The translations under genes and the position numbers were made by a program. Below the pieces are notes generated by a model, which saw only the letters and a list, made by a program, of their open reading frames with translations, did no database searches and was not told where the DNA came from. A stretch of DNA of 64,000 bases from Brevibacillus sp. SYP-B805 (GTDB lineage Bacteria > Bacillota > Bacilli > Brevibacillales > Brevibacillaceae). Shown here piece after piece: positions 25,183-34,224 of the stretch. The stretch's first letter is position 1. Every line of letters begins with the position of its first letter. The DNA is taken from the NCBI RefSeq assembly GCF_011059135.1, contig NZ_JAALGD010000001.1:124001-188000 (forward strand). The letters are read 5' to 3'.

Positions 25183-25395
25183 ATGAAACATGTGACAGCC
25201 ACGATGGCAGGCACCGTGATCAATGTGCTGGTGAACATCGGAGACAGCGTAAACGCCGGTCAGGACGTCATCGTGATGGAATCGATGAAGATGGAAGTGC
25301 CGATTGCGGCGGAAACAGGCGGCAAAGTGGCCGAAGTGAAAGTGAATGTGGGCGATTTCGTCAACGAAGGGGACACCGTTCTCGTGCTGGAATAA
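25183..25395 (+). CDS. yngHB: Biotin carboxyl carrier protein (70 residues)
   Basis: A 70-residue free-standing biotinyl domain. The biotin attachment site is Lys35 in the classic MESMKMEVPI. Two symmetrical halves (GTVINVLVNIGDSVNAGQD and GKVAEVKVNVGDFVNEGDT) make the usual flattened barrel. It shuttles carboxyl groups between the biotin carboxylase before it and the carboxyltransferase four genes on. It is 27 bases after yngH. Confidence 0.94.
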   Translation: MKHVTATMAGTVINVLVNIGDSVNAGQDVIVMESMKMEVPIAAETGGKVAEVKVNVGDFVNEGDTVLVLE

Positions 25396-25447
25396 TCGCA
25401 TGTTTGCCAACTGAGCGCTCGCTAGGTTTGGAGGGAGGAGAAGGCGG

Positions 25448-26344
25448 ATGCAGGTACGCATTGTGGAAGTGGGTCCGCGCGACGGCTTGCAGAATGAGCG
25501 GGAGATCGTGGAGACGCAGGCGAAAATCGGCTTGATCAACCGGCTTTCTGCGGCCGGGCTGCGCTATATCGAAGCGACTTCCTTCGTCAACCCGAAATGG
25601 ATTCCGCAGCTGGCTGACGCGGTGGAGGTGCTGAACGGCATCGAACAGCATCCGGACGTCACCTACAGCGCGCTGGTGCCCAACCTGCGCGGGCTGGAGC
25701 GGGTGAAAGAGACGCGGCTGCAGGAGATCGCGGTTTTCATGTCGGCAAGCGAGTCGCACAATCAAAAAAACATCAACAAATCGATCGCGGAGACCTTCCC
25801 CGTCCTGGCGGAAGTGGTGAAAGAGGCGCACGGCATGGGGCTGCGCGTACGCGGCTATGTTTCCACGGTTTTTGGCTGCCCCTATGAAGGGGACGTCCCG
25901 ATCGCCAACAGTCTGCGGGTAACCGAAGCGCTGCTCGCCATGGGGGTCTATGAAGTCTCCATCGGGGATACGATCGGGGTGGCGACGCCTAGACAGGTGC
26001 ATGAGAAATTCGGGGCGCTTGTGAAAGCATTTGGATCGGAGCGCTTGGCCGCCCACTTCCACGATACGCGGGGAACCGGACTGGCCAACGTGGTGGCGGC
26101 TCTAGACGAGGGAATCCGCACCTTCGACAGCTCGATCGGCGGGCTGGGCGGCTGCCCGTATGCCCCGGGAGCGGCCGGCAACATCTCCACCGAAGACCTG
26201 GTCTACATGCTGGAAGGCATGGGATACCGGACGGGTGTCGATCTGCCGAAGCTGCTGGAGGCAGGTGCCTTTATCCAACAGGAGCTCGGACGGGATCTGC
26301 CCTCCAAGATGTTAAAAGCGCACTGCGCCGCCAAAGAAGCCTGA
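25448..26344 (+). CDS. yngG: Hydroxymethylglutaryl-CoA lyase
   Basis: A 298-residue TIM-barrel lyase that cleaves HMG-CoA to acetoacetate and acetyl-CoA, the last step of leucine breakdown. Hallmarks are EVGPRDGLQNE at the N-terminus, the metal-binding HFHDTRGTGLANV, and GLGGCPYAPGAAGN, which carries the catalytic cysteine. Length is standard for bacterial enzymes. The ATG at 25448 follows GGAGGAG. It is the diagnostic gene that assigns the block to leucine/methylcrotonyl-CoA catabolism. Confidence 0.94.
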   Translation: MQVRIVEVGPRDGLQNEREIVETQAKIGLINRLSAAGLRYIEATSFVNPKWIPQLADAVEVLNGIEQHPDVTYSALVPNLRGLERVKETRLQEIAVFMSASESHNQKNINKSIAETFPVLAEVVKEAHGMGLRVRGYVSTVFGCPYEGDVPIANSLRVTEALLAMGVYEVSIGDTIGVATPRQVHEKFGALVKAFGSERLAAHFHDTRGTGLANVVAALDEGIRTFDSSIGGLGGCPYAPGAAGNISTEDLVYMLEGMGYRTGVDLPKLLEAGAFIQQELGRDLPSKMLKAHCAAKEA

Positions 26345-26362
26345 TGTAGGAGGGGAATGGAT

Positions 26363-27136
26363 GTGACTGTCAGCTTTCGGAAGGAAGGGCTGGTCGGTGT
26401 TCTTACGATCGAACGGCCGGAGGTCTATAACTGCTTGAATCTGGAGACGCTTTTCGCCATGCGGCAGCTGATTGCCGACATCGCCCTCGACAAGGAGGTG
26501 CGTGTCTTGATCGTCACCGGAGCGGGAGACAAAGCGTTTTGTTCCGGGGCCGATCTGAAGGAAAGGCGGACCATGACCGAGCAGCAGGTGCAGCGCTACA
26601 TCCGAACCATCCGGGACACGTTTACCGAGCTGGAGCGGCTGCCCAAGCCGGTTATCGCCGCCATCAACGGCCTTGCTCTGGGCGGCGGAACGGAGCTGGC
26701 GCTTGCCTGCGACCTGCGGGTGATGAGCGACACGGCGGAAATGGGGCTGACGGAGACCGCCCTCGGGATTATTCCCGGAGCGGGCGGAACCCAGCGCCTG
26801 CCCCGTCTTGTGGGCAAAGGCGTGGCCAAGGAACTGATCTTTACGGCACGCCGCGTGCCGGCGGCCGAAGCGCTGCGCATCGGCCTGGTGAACCGGGTGG
26901 TGCCGGACGATCAGGTGATGGCGGCCGCATTTGAACTGGCCAACCGCATGGCGGAAAATGCTCCCATCGCGCTGGCGCAGGCCAAGTATGCCATCGATTT
27001 CGGCCTCGAAGCCGATCTGGCTACCGGCCTCGCCATCGAAAGCAATGCCTACCAGGTGTTGATTCCCACGAAAGACCGTCTGGAAGGACTGGAAGCGTTC
27101 AAGGAAAAGCGCAAGCCCGTCTATCGCGGAGAGTAG
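26363..27136 (+). CDS. yngF: Enoyl-CoA hydratase, probably methylglutaconyl-CoA hydratase
   Basis: A 257-residue crotonase-fold enzyme. Oxyanion-hole segments are TGAGDKAFCSGADLKER and NGLALGGGTELALACDLRV. The catalytic glutamates are in MGLTETALGIIPGAGGTQRLPR, a near-perfect hydratase signature. In this operon it should hydrate 3-methylglutaconyl-CoA to HMG-CoA. The GTG at 26363 is preferred because AGGAGGGG ends about 7 bases before it; an in-frame ATG at 26357 is only 2 bases from the ribosome site. It lies 18 bases after the HMG-CoA lyase gene. Confidence 0.9.
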   Translation: MTVSFRKEGLVGVLTIERPEVYNCLNLETLFAMRQLIADIALDKEVRVLIVTGAGDKAFCSGADLKERRTMTEQQVQRYIRTIRDTFTELERLPKPVIAAINGLALGGGTELALACDLRVMSDTAEMGLTETALGIIPGAGGTQRLPRLVGKGVAKELIFTARRVPAAEALRIGLVNRVVPDDQVMAAAFELANRMAENAPIALAQAKYAIDFGLEADLATGLAIESNAYQVLIPTKDRLEGLEAFKEKRKPVYRGE

Positions 27137-27150
27137 AACAGGAGGGAACC

Positions 27151-28692
27151 GTGTTGAGCAATCATATGGAAGAAACGCTGCGCCAACGGATCGCCCAGGT
27201 GGAAAAAGGGGGCGACGCGAAATACCACGCCAAGCTGAAGGAACAGAACAAGCTTTTTGTCCGCGACCGGCTGAAGCTGTTGTTTGACGACGACTTTATG
27301 GTGGAGGACGGCCTGTTCGCCAATTTCCTGGCAGGCGATCTGCCGGCGGACGGCGTCGTCACCGCCATCGGCAGGGTGAACGGCCAGACCGTCTGCGTCA
27401 TGGCCAACGATTCCACGGTAAAAGCCGGCTCCTGGGGCTCCCGGACGGTGGAAAAAATCATCCGCATCCAGGAGACGGCGGAGAAAATGCGCGTGCCGCT
27501 CATCTACCTGGTTGACTCGGCGGGCGCCCGCATTACCGATCAGCTGGAGATGTTCCCGGGACGGCGCGGAGCGGGCCGCATTTTCTACAATCAGGTCAAG
27601 CTGTCCGGCAAGATCCCGCAGATCTGCATCCTGTTCGGGCCGTCGGCGGCGGGCGGCGCGTATATTCCGGCGTTTTGCGACATCGTGATCATGGTGGATC
27701 AGAACGCCAGCATGTACCTGGGCTCCCCCCGCATGGCCGAGATGGTGATCGGGGAAAAAGTGACGCTGGAAGAGTTGGGCGGCGCGCGCATGCACTGCTC
27801 GGTAAGCGGCTGCGGCGACGTGCTGGCAGCCAATGAGGAAGAGGCGATCCTTGCTGCGCGCCGGTATCTCACCTTCTTCCCGTCCAACTATACGGAAAGG
27901 CCGCCGGTTGCCGAGCCCAAGGCGCCCAATCCCAACGCCAGGGATATCGCGACGATCGTGCCGGAAAACCAGAACGCCCCGTTTAACATGCATGATTTTA
28001 TCGACGCGCTGGTGGATGAAGGCTCCTTCTTTGAGATCAAGAAGCTGTTCGCCCAGGAGTTGATCACGGGCCTCGCCCGTCTGGACGGCAAGCCGGTCGG
28101 CATCATCGCCAACCAACCGCGTGTCAAGGGCGGCGTGCTGTTCGTCGATTCCGCAGACAAGGCGGCCCGCTTTATCAACCTGTGCGACGCGTTTCATATT
28201 CCGCTGCTGTTCCTGGCTGACGTACCCGGTTTCATGATCGGGACGGCGGTGGAGCGGGCCGGCATCATCCGCCACGGCGCGAAAATGATTTCGGCCATGG
28301 CGGAGGCGACCGTGCCGAAGATTTCCGTGGTTGTGCGCAAGGCTTACGGGGCCGGCCTGTACGCGATGGCGGGACCGGCGTTCGAACCCGATGCGTGCCT
28401 CGCGCTCCCCGGCGCGCAGATCGCCGTGATGGGGCCGGAAGCGGCGGTGAATGCCGTCTACAGCAACAAGATCCAGGCGATCGAAGACCCGCAGGAGCGC
28501 CAGGCGTTCATTATGGAGAAGCGGCGTGAATATCAGCAGGACATCGACCTGTATCTGCTGGCGTCCGATCTGATTGTCGACGCCATCGTGGCCCCGTCCG
28601 GGCTGCGGCAGGAGCTGATCAACCGCTTCGCCGTCTACGCAAGCAAGCGGCAGATCTTTACCGACCGCAAGCACCCCGTTTACCCTGTTTAA
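27151..28692 (+). CDS. yngE: Acyl-CoA carboxylase carboxyltransferase (beta) subunit
   Basis: A 513-residue carboxyltransferase with two crotonase-like halves. It moves the carboxyl group from biotin to the acyl-CoA. Typical segments are LIYLVDSAGARITDQLEMFPGR, FGPSAAGGAYIPAFCDI, PLLFLADVPGFMIGTAVERAGIIRHGAK and PEAAVNAVY. The early FPGRRGAGRIFYNQ is common in methylcrotonyl-CoA carboxylase beta chains. GTG at 27151, 5 bases after AGGAGG. It is the last gene of the block and is followed by a hairpin and a truncated modular repeat. Confidence 0.93.
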   Translation: MLSNHMEETLRQRIAQVEKGGDAKYHAKLKEQNKLFVRDRLKLLFDDDFMVEDGLFANFLAGDLPADGVVTAIGRVNGQTVCVMANDSTVKAGSWGSRTVEKIIRIQETAEKMRVPLIYLVDSAGARITDQLEMFPGRRGAGRIFYNQVKLSGKIPQICILFGPSAAGGAYIPAFCDIVIMVDQNASMYLGSPRMAEMVIGEKVTLEELGGARMHCSVSGCGDVLAANEEEAILAARRYLTFFPSNYTERPPVAEPKAPNPNARDIATIVPENQNAPFNMHDFIDALVDEGSFFEIKKLFAQELITGLARLDGKPVGIIANQPRVKGGVLFVDSADKAARFINLCDAFHIPLLFLADVPGFMIGTAVERAGIIRHGAKMISAMAEATVPKISVVVRKAYGAGLYAMAGPAFEPDACLALPGAQIAVMGPEAAVNAVYSNKIQAIEDPQERQAFIMEKRREYQQDIDLYLLASDLIVDAIVAPSGLRQELINRFAVYASKRQIFTDRKHPVYPV

Positions 28693-28704
28693 CGAAAAGA
28701 AGCC

Positions 28705-28743
28705 GAACTGTCGTCCAACGCCAGGGGGACGGCAGTTTTTTCG
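28705..28743 (+). terminator. Terminator of the carboxylase operon
   Basis: AACTGTCGTCC pairs with GGACGGCAGTT with one mismatch, around a loop of about 10 bases, followed by TTTTTTCG. Confidence 0.7.
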
Positions 28744-28754
28744 TTTTGGTAGAT

Positions 28755-28799
28755 AGCGGGGTTATGGTTGGGGGCCCTTGTTGGCGTCGGCGGGGTTCA
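28755..28799 (+). repeat. Truncated modular repeat (copy 5)
   Basis: AGCGGGGTTATGGTTGGGGGCCC, identical over 19 bases to the junction between copies 1a and 1b, is followed by TTGTTGGC and then GTCGGCGGGGTT. The inner hairpin, small hairpin and most of the 5' box are missing. It looks like the remnant of a former tandem pair. Confidence 0.7.
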
Positions 28800-28893
28800 A
28801 AACTTTTCCAATGAATTGATGCCTTTAGTAAACTTTGGTATGCTTGAAATTAGTATTCATCAGCAAAAGATTTGATGCAGTGGAGGCATACGG

Positions 28894-29820
28894 ATGCGAA
28901 TCGTGATCATCGGCGGGGGATCGGTCGGGCTTCTGCTGGCGGCGCGGCTCAAGCTGGGAGGAGCATGGGTGCACGTGGTGACGCGCAGCGCGGAGCAGGC
29001 GGATCGGCTGCAGAAGGAAGGACTGCTGTTGCACAGGCTGGATGGGTCCAGCATGCCTGTCCCCATGGAGGCGTCGCCCGCATCGTCACCGCTGCCCGAA
29101 GCGGATCTGTACCTCCTGGCGGTCAAGCAGACCGATCTTGCCGACCTATTGCCTGCATTGTCGCGGATTGCCGGATCGGCCCGCGTGCTGGCGCTGCAGA
29201 ACGGCATGGGACACGGCGAACGGCTGGCAGAGGTGATTGCCCCTGATCAGCTGTATCTGGGCGTCAACACGGAAGGCGCCCGCCGCTTGTCGCCTGTGGC
29301 CGTTGAACATACGGGGACGGGGGTGCTGCGGATCGGGCCGTGGCGCAGTCGGAAGGAGAAGGACGACCTGGTGGAGCGGTTCGTGGAGCTGCTGCGGCGC
29401 TCCGGTATCGCCGCCGAGTATTGGGAAGAAATCGGCGTCGTTCTCTGGAGGAAGCTGCTGATCAATGCGCTGATCAATCCGTTGACCGCCTTGTTCGAGG
29501 TTCCCAACGGCTTTCTGCTGCAGGTGCCCGACATCCTGCAGATGATGCGGCAGCTGTTCGACGAAGCGTCTGCCGTTGCCAACCGTGCCGGACAAAAAAT
29601 TCCTGAAGAATCCTGGCAGGAAATTCTAACCATTTGCCGAAATACTTCCCGAAATACGTCATCCATGCTGCAGGATTTGCGCAGCGGCAAACAGACAGAA
29701 ATCGAGGCGATCAACGGCTATATCGTCAACACAGGGAAAAAATACGGCATTTCGACACCCAAACATGAAACGTTGCGACAACTCATTCGTCTGAAGGAAC
29801 AGATGCGACCAAAGGGCTAA
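28894..29820 (+). CDS. panE: 2-dehydropantoate 2-reductase
   Basis: A 308-residue NADPH-dependent ketopantoate reductase (pantothenate pathway). The N-terminal nucleotide loop IGGGSVGLLLAARL, the middle ALQNGMGHGERLAE and TEGARRL, and the C-terminal catalytic region LWRKLLINALINPLTALF are clear. B. subtilis panE is ylbQ, right after ylbO-ylbP; here the carboxylase operon has been placed between. The ATG at 28894 follows GTGGAGG. Confidence 0.92.
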   Translation: MRIVIIGGGSVGLLLAARLKLGGAWVHVVTRSAEQADRLQKEGLLLHRLDGSSMPVPMEASPASSPLPEADLYLLAVKQTDLADLLPALSRIAGSARVLALQNGMGHGERLAEVIAPDQLYLGVNTEGARRLSPVAVEHTGTGVLRIGPWRSRKEKDDLVERFVELLRRSGIAAEYWEEIGVVLWRKLLINALINPLTALFEVPNGFLLQVPDILQMMRQLFDEASAVANRAGQKIPEESWQEILTICRNTSRNTSSMLQDLRSGKQTEIEAINGYIVNTGKKYGISTPKHETLRQLIRLKEQMRPKG

Positions 29821-29878
29821 ACGCGTTTTTCGGATGCACACCGAGCGTGCGAATGAATGGTGGAGGGAGTGGCGAAGC

Positions 29879-30277
29879 ATGTCCATGTTGACAAATGTAG
29901 GCGCATACATGTGGGGAGTTGGCGCCACCTTCCCTTTCATCGGCTTCGCGGTTGTCTATTTCGCTGTGTTCCGGTGGAAGAAGGACAAGCGCTATGCCGT
30001 TCGGTGGGCGGTGAATATTACGAATCTTTTGCTGATTCATGCGGTGGTAACGGCGTATTCGCTGCTTTGGCCGGATGCCTGGTCCGCATGGTGGTGGATC
30101 GCCCTGCTGTTCCTCGGCCTCTTCCTGTTGATCGCGTGGCTGCAAATCCGGTTCCGCGGCAGGATCTCGCTGCGCAAAATCAGCTTTTCCATCTGGCGAA
30201 TCAGCTTTTTTCTGTTCTGTCTCGCGTACCTGTTCCTGTTTACCACAGGCGTCTGGAAAACGATTCAGCTTGGATAG
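29879..30277 (+). CDS. DUF3397 family membrane protein
   Basis: A 132-residue protein with four membrane helices (about 7-30, 45-62, 65-85 and 105-125) and a basic loop (RFRGRISLRKISFSIWR) before the last one. This fits DUF3397, found between panE and bshC in many Bacilli. Function unknown. The ATG at 29879 follows GGAGGGAG; a frame opening at 29834 has no ribosome site. It lies about 60 bases after panE on the same strand. Confidence 0.75.
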   Translation: MSMLTNVGAYMWGVGATFPFIGFAVVYFAVFRWKKDKRYAVRWAVNITNLLLIHAVVTAYSLLWPDAWSAWWWIALLFLGLFLLIAWLQIRFRGRISLRKISFSIWRISFFLFCLAYLFLFTTGVWKTIQLG

Positions 30278-30375
30278 CACCGGTTACATGTACATAACGC
30301 TTCCTGCGGTTCGAAAACGGGGACACCGCCCTTTTCGGGCATATAAAAGTTTCGTGGTGAAAGAGGTTGATTGGC

Positions 30376-30933
30376 ATGCGTCTTCCGATAGAAATGATCG
30401 GAAACAAGATTCGGATGATCCGAAAAGAAAGAGGCTTTACCCTGGAGACGATGGCGAACAAAACCGGTTTGAGCAAGGGTCTGCTCAGTCAGGTGGAACG
30501 GGGGATCTCCCAGCCTTCCCTCGATTCCCTGTGGCGGATTACCCGGGCGCTGGACTCGTCCATCATCCACTTCTTTGAAGACGTCAACCAGAAGCATGTC
30601 CACCTGACACGCAAGGAAAAGCGCAAACAGGTGATCTTCCCTGAATCGTCCGGAACCTATTCGCTGCTGTCGGCCGGCTCCGGCGGCAAGCTGGGGCTGA
30701 TGGAGGTGCGGCTGCAGCCGGGGGATACGGTATGCGATCAGTTTATCCAGCAGGACGGCGAGGAATGCCTGGTCATCATCAGGGGCAGCGTCATCGTCCG
30801 CGTGGGGGAGGAAGTGCATCAGCTGCAAGCCGGCGACAGCCTGTATTTTGCCAGCTCGCAAAACCGTACGGTGGAGAATGCCGGGGATGAAGAAGCCGTT
30901 TTGGTCTGGGCGTTGACCCCCCCGCAATTCTGA
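30376..30933 (+). CDS. XRE-family transcriptional regulator with C-terminal cupin domain
   Basis: A 185-residue regulator. Residues about 8-65 are an XRE helix-turn-helix (IGNKIRMIRKERGFTLETMANKTGLSKGLLSQVERG). Residues about 105-180 form a small cupin barrel (LQPGDTVCDQFIQQDGEECLVIIRG and LQAGDSLYFASSQNRTVENAG). Such proteins sense a small ligand with the cupin part and often control amino acid or polyamine genes; the ligand here is unknown. The ATG at 30376 follows AAAGAGG by about 9 bases. It stands before bshC with a terminator between. Confidence 0.88.
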   Translation: MRLPIEMIGNKIRMIRKERGFTLETMANKTGLSKGLLSQVERGISQPSLDSLWRITRALDSSIIHFFEDVNQKHVHLTRKEKRKQVIFPESSGTYSLLSAGSGGKLGLMEVRLQPGDTVCDQFIQQDGEECLVIIRGSVIVRVGEEVHQLQAGDSLYFASSQNRTVENAGDEEAVLVWALTPPQF

Positions 30934-30954
30934 AAAACGGCACGTTGAACGTCC

Positions 30955-30989
30955 GGGACAACCCATTTCGAAGGGTTGTCTTATTTTTT
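30955..30989 (+). terminator. Rho-independent terminator after the cupin regulator
   Basis: GACAACCC pairs with GGGTTGTC around a loop of 8 bases, followed by TTATTTTTT. Confidence 0.75.
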
Positions 30990-31045
30990 GGGGCGCGCAA
31001 ATCTGCTATAATTTGCAGAGAATGCGACAAAGGAAGGACCATCCG

Positions 31046-32677
31046 ATGAAAATAGAGAACGTGCCACTGCTGCCGGCCAATTCATTGGTCGGCGATTATG
31101 TGCGGGGAAGAAAAGAAGCCATGTTGTTCTTCCCGTATGCGCCCTTTGAGGAGAGCTCCTACGGCAAGCGCCTGGAATGGTTGTACAGCCGTTCCTATCC
31201 GCACCGCGATCGGTTGGCTGACGGTCTGTACGCCTACAACCAGAGCATCGGCAATCATCCGTTCGCCTTGTCCCAGATCGCCAAGCTTCGCGAGCGTGGG
31301 CTGGTCGTGATCGCCGGCCAACAGGCGGGCGTGCTGACCGGCCCCTTGTACACGATCTACAAGGCGCTCCATGTGATCCTGGCGGCGCGGCGGCTGGAGG
31401 AAAGATACAAGGTTCCGGTTGTGCCGGTCTTCTGGATTGCCGGGGAAGATCACGACTTGGACGAGATCAACCACCTGTATCTTCCGGGGGATGAGGGCAT
31501 CCGCAAGATCAGGATGGAGCTGCCAAAGGCAGGGAAAATTTCGGCCAGCATGCTGCCGCTTGACCAGGAAGCCTGTGAGCGCTTGGTCTCCGCATTTTTC
31601 GGAGAAGTCGCCGAGACGGAGCATACCGCTTCCTTGCGGCGGCTTGTTCGGGAGGCGGCGCGGGACGCCAGGACGCCTGCCGACTGGTTCGCCCGCATCA
31701 TGGCACAGCTGTTCGGCAAGCACGGGCTTGTCTTCGTGGAATCTTCCTGTCCTTTCATACGGGAGCTGGAACAGCCCGTCTTTCAGGAGATCATCAGGCA
31801 GAACGAACGGATCGCCGCCATCATCGGGGAGGCGGATGCGCGCATCAGGCGGGCGGGCTATCCGCCGCAGCTGCAGATCGATCCCCGGCAGGCCAACCTG
31901 TTTCTTTATGTGGACGGGCAGCGGCTGCTTCTGGAGCGGGAGGGGGATCGTTTCCAGACCAAAGATGGCCGTTTTGCCTGTAGCCGGGAAGAGCTGCTGC
32001 GGCTGTTGGCCGACGATCCCCGGCGTTTCAGCGCCAATGTGGTATCCCGGCCGCTGATGCAGGAGTTCCTGTTTCCCACGCTTGCGTTTGTCGGCGGGCC
32101 CGGTGAAATCGCCTATTGGGCCTATTTTCGGGAGCTGTTTGCCCACTTTGGTTTCGAGATGCCGATTGTGCTGCCGCGCATGTCGGTTACCTTGGTGGAG
32201 GGCGCCATTGCGCGCCACCTGGAGCAGCTCTCCCTGGATCTTCCGACCGTCCTGCAGCGTTTTGACGCGTGGAAGCAGGAATGGCTGGCCCGGATGGATG
32301 CGGATGCTGCGGCCGAAGATTTGTTGACACAATTCTCCGCTGTCAGACAGGAGTTTCAATCCCGTTACCAGCCGCTAGTGGAACAGGTGATCCAGTTTGA
32401 CAGGGGGCTCGCGGAGCTTGCCCGGAAGAACGCGGATCGCCTGTTGGCGCAGGTGGATTTCCTCCAGCAGCGGGTAGAGCGGTCTTTATTCGAGCGGCAT
32501 GCGGTCACTCTCTCCCGGATCGGCCGGATTGAAACGGCGCTTCTGCCCGGGGGGAAGTGGCAGGAGCGGGTCTATACATATTTTTACTTCGCCAACAAAC
32601 ATGGGGCCGATTTGGTGGATCGGCTCGTGGAGCTGCCGTTCTCCGCGGATCCGGATCACAAGATCGTCTGGTTGTAA
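31046..32677 (+). CDS. bshC: Bacillithiol biosynthesis cysteine-adding enzyme
   Basis: A 543-residue BshC (formerly YllA). It joins cysteine to glucosaminyl-malate in the last step of bacillithiol synthesis, the main low-molecular-weight thiol of Bacilli. Recognised segments are VVIAGQQAGVLTGPLYTIYKA, PVFWIAGEDHDLDEINH, PYPQL-like AGYPPQLQID and FPTLAFVGGPGEIAYWA. A long coiled coil (about 420-500) follows the Rossmann-like core. The ATG at 31046 follows AAGGAAGG. In B. subtilis it stands directly before mraZ; here about 5.8 kb of other genes separate them. Confidence 0.93.
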   Translation: MKIENVPLLPANSLVGDYVRGRKEAMLFFPYAPFEESSYGKRLEWLYSRSYPHRDRLADGLYAYNQSIGNHPFALSQIAKLRERGLVVIAGQQAGVLTGPLYTIYKALHVILAARRLEERYKVPVVPVFWIAGEDHDLDEINHLYLPGDEGIRKIRMELPKAGKISASMLPLDQEACERLVSAFFGEVAETEHTASLRRLVREAARDARTPADWFARIMAQLFGKHGLVFVESSCPFIRELEQPVFQEIIRQNERIAAIIGEADARIRRAGYPPQLQIDPRQANLFLYVDGQRLLLEREGDRFQTKDGRFACSREELLRLLADDPRRFSANVVSRPLMQEFLFPTLAFVGGPGEIAYWAYFRELFAHFGFEMPIVLPRMSVTLVEGAIARHLEQLSLDLPTVLQRFDAWKQEWLARMDADAAAEDLLTQFSAVRQEFQSRYQPLVEQVIQFDRGLAELARKNADRLLAQVDFLQQRVERSLFERHAVTLSRIGRIETALLPGGKWQERVYTYFYFANKHGADLVDRLVELPFSADPDHKIVWL

Positions 32678-32681
32678 CGCC

Positions 32682-32716
32682 ATCCTCCAGCCGGGATCGG
32701 GCTGGAGGATTTTTTC
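32682..32716 (+). terminator. Rho-independent terminator of bshC
   Basis: ATCCTCCAGCC (32682-32692) pairs with GGCTGGAGGAT (32700-32710) around a 7-base loop, followed by TTTTTC. Confidence 0.88.
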
Positions 32717-32735
32717 ATATTTGGAGTCAGTCGGG

Positions 32736-32764
32736 TTGACGTGATTTGCATGGAAGGGTATAGT
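32736..32764 (+). promoter_or_regulatory. SigA promoter of the MBOAT-SGNH pair
   Basis: TTGACG at 32736-32741 and TATAGT at 32759-32764, exactly 17 bases apart, each one base from consensus. It lies about 42 bases before the start codon. Confidence 0.7.
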
Positions 32765-32805
32765 TTACTGCGAGTATTTCATGCGGAAAGGATGCGCTGG
32801 CGACA

Positions 32806-34212
32806 TTGCTGTTTAATTCATACGAATTTATTTTTCTCTACCTGCCGATCACGTTTACGGTCTATTTTCTGCTGAACCGCTGCCGCCTGACGAAGCTGGC
32901 GATCGCCTGGCTGGCGCTGGCCTCCCTCTTTTTTTACAGCTGGTGGAATGTGAACAACCTGCCGCTGATGCTGGGCAGCATCCTGTTCAACTATACGGTG
33001 GGCACCCTCCTGTCCAGGGACGCGCTCGGCCAGGGGGGCAAGAAGGCGCTGTTGATCTTCGGCGTCACGATGAATCTGGCGTTTTTGGGCTATTACAAAT
33101 ATGCGGACTTTTTTCTGGCGAATATCAATTTTCTGTTTTCCGCCCATTTTCCGTTCCTGCACCTGGTGCTGCCGCTGGGGATCAGTTTCTTCACCTTTAC
33201 GCAGATCGCCTATCTGGTGGATACCTACAAAGGGACGTCGAAAGAGTACAATTTTGTCAACTATGTCCTGTTCGTGACGTTTTTCCCGCATCTGATCGCC
33301 GGACCGATCCTGCATCACAAGGAAATGATGCCGCAGTTTGAAAACATGCGGGCCAAAGTGATCAACTGGCGCAACATTTCCCATGGCCTGCTGCTGTTCG
33401 GCATCGGTCTCTTCAAGAAAGTGGTCATTGCCGACACGTTTGCCACCTGGGCCAATCCCGGATTCTCGGCGGCCAGCCTCACGATGACGGAAGCTTGGGC
33501 AACGGCCTTGAGCTATACGTTCCAGCTGTACTTCGACTTCTCCGGATATACCGACATGGCGCTGGGGATCGCGCTGTTGTTTAACATCAAGCTGCCGCAA
33601 AACTTCCAATCGCCATACAAGGCAGACTCCATTATCGATTTCTGGCGGCGCTGGCACATGACGCTCTCCCGTTTCCTGCGGGATTACCTGTATATCGCGC
33701 TGGGCGGCAACCGGAGGGGAGCATTCCGGCGCTACCTGAACCTGATGATCACGATGGTGCTGGGCGGTCTGTGGCATGGGGCCGCCTGGACGTTCGTCGT
33801 CTGGGGATTCATGCACGGCGCGGCGCTGGTCGTCAACCATCTGTGGCGGAGCCTTGGCTTTCGGATGCACTGGCTGTTGGGGCGTCTCTGCACGTTCCTG
33901 TTTGTCGTCGTGGCCTGGGTCTTTTTCCGGGCCGAGAGCTTTGCCCAGGCGATGGTGGTGCTGAAAGGGATGGTCAACTGGCGGCAGATCGGGCTGCTGC
34001 ACCCGGGGGCGTCCGCCATGCTGCCGTGGGGGCGGAAGGAACTGGTCGTGCTGGCGATCGCGTTTCTCTTTGTCTCCACATGGAAGAACAGCGCCGAATG
34101 GGACAAGTCCTTTACGCCCGGCCTGAAATGGGCGGTTGCCGTCTCCGTCTTGATCGTTGCGGGGCTCATTGGATTGAACCGCGTCTCCGAATTTCTCTAT
34201 TTTCAGTTCTAG
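32806..34212 (+). CDS. MBOAT family O-acyltransferase (AlgI/PatA-like)
   Basis: A 468-residue membrane protein with about eleven membrane segments. It belongs to the membrane-bound O-acyltransferase family. Hallmarks are HLIAGPILHH, QLYFDFSGYTDMALG, DFWRRWHMTLSRFLRDYLYI and the active-site histidine in GGLWHGAAW. AlgI/DltB/PatA relatives carry acyl groups across the membrane to modify polysaccharide, teichoic acid or peptidoglycan. The start is TTG at 32806, after GGAAAGGATG. It has its own promoter and is followed after 12 bases by an SGNH-like partner, the usual two-part arrangement for extracellular O-acetylation. Confidence 0.92.
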   Translation: MLFNSYEFIFLYLPITFTVYFLLNRCRLTKLAIAWLALASLFFYSWWNVNNLPLMLGSILFNYTVGTLLSRDALGQGGKKALLIFGVTMNLAFLGYYKYADFFLANINFLFSAHFPFLHLVLPLGISFFTFTQIAYLVDTYKGTSKEYNFVNYVLFVTFFPHLIAGPILHHKEMMPQFENMRAKVINWRNISHGLLLFGIGLFKKVVIADTFATWANPGFSAASLTMTEAWATALSYTFQLYFDFSGYTDMALGIALLFNIKLPQNFQSPYKADSIIDFWRRWHMTLSRFLRDYLYIALGGNRRGAFRRYLNLMITMVLGGLWHGAAWTFVVWGFMHGAALVVNHLWRSLGFRMHWLLGRLCTFLFVVVAWVFFRAESFAQAMVVLKGMVNWRQIGLLHPGASAMLPWGRKELVVLAIAFLFVSTWKNSAEWDKSFTPGLKWAVAVSVLIVAGLIGLNRVSEFLYFQF

Positions 34213-34224
34213 CAGGGAGGACGT

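Noticed and set aside
27121-28674. Long open frame on the minus strand opposite the carboxyltransferase gene (517 codons)
   Set aside because: The plus strand encodes a complete, well-conserved carboxyltransferase. The minus frame is rich in His, Arg and Gln without family motifs, typical of frames opposite G+C-rich genes.
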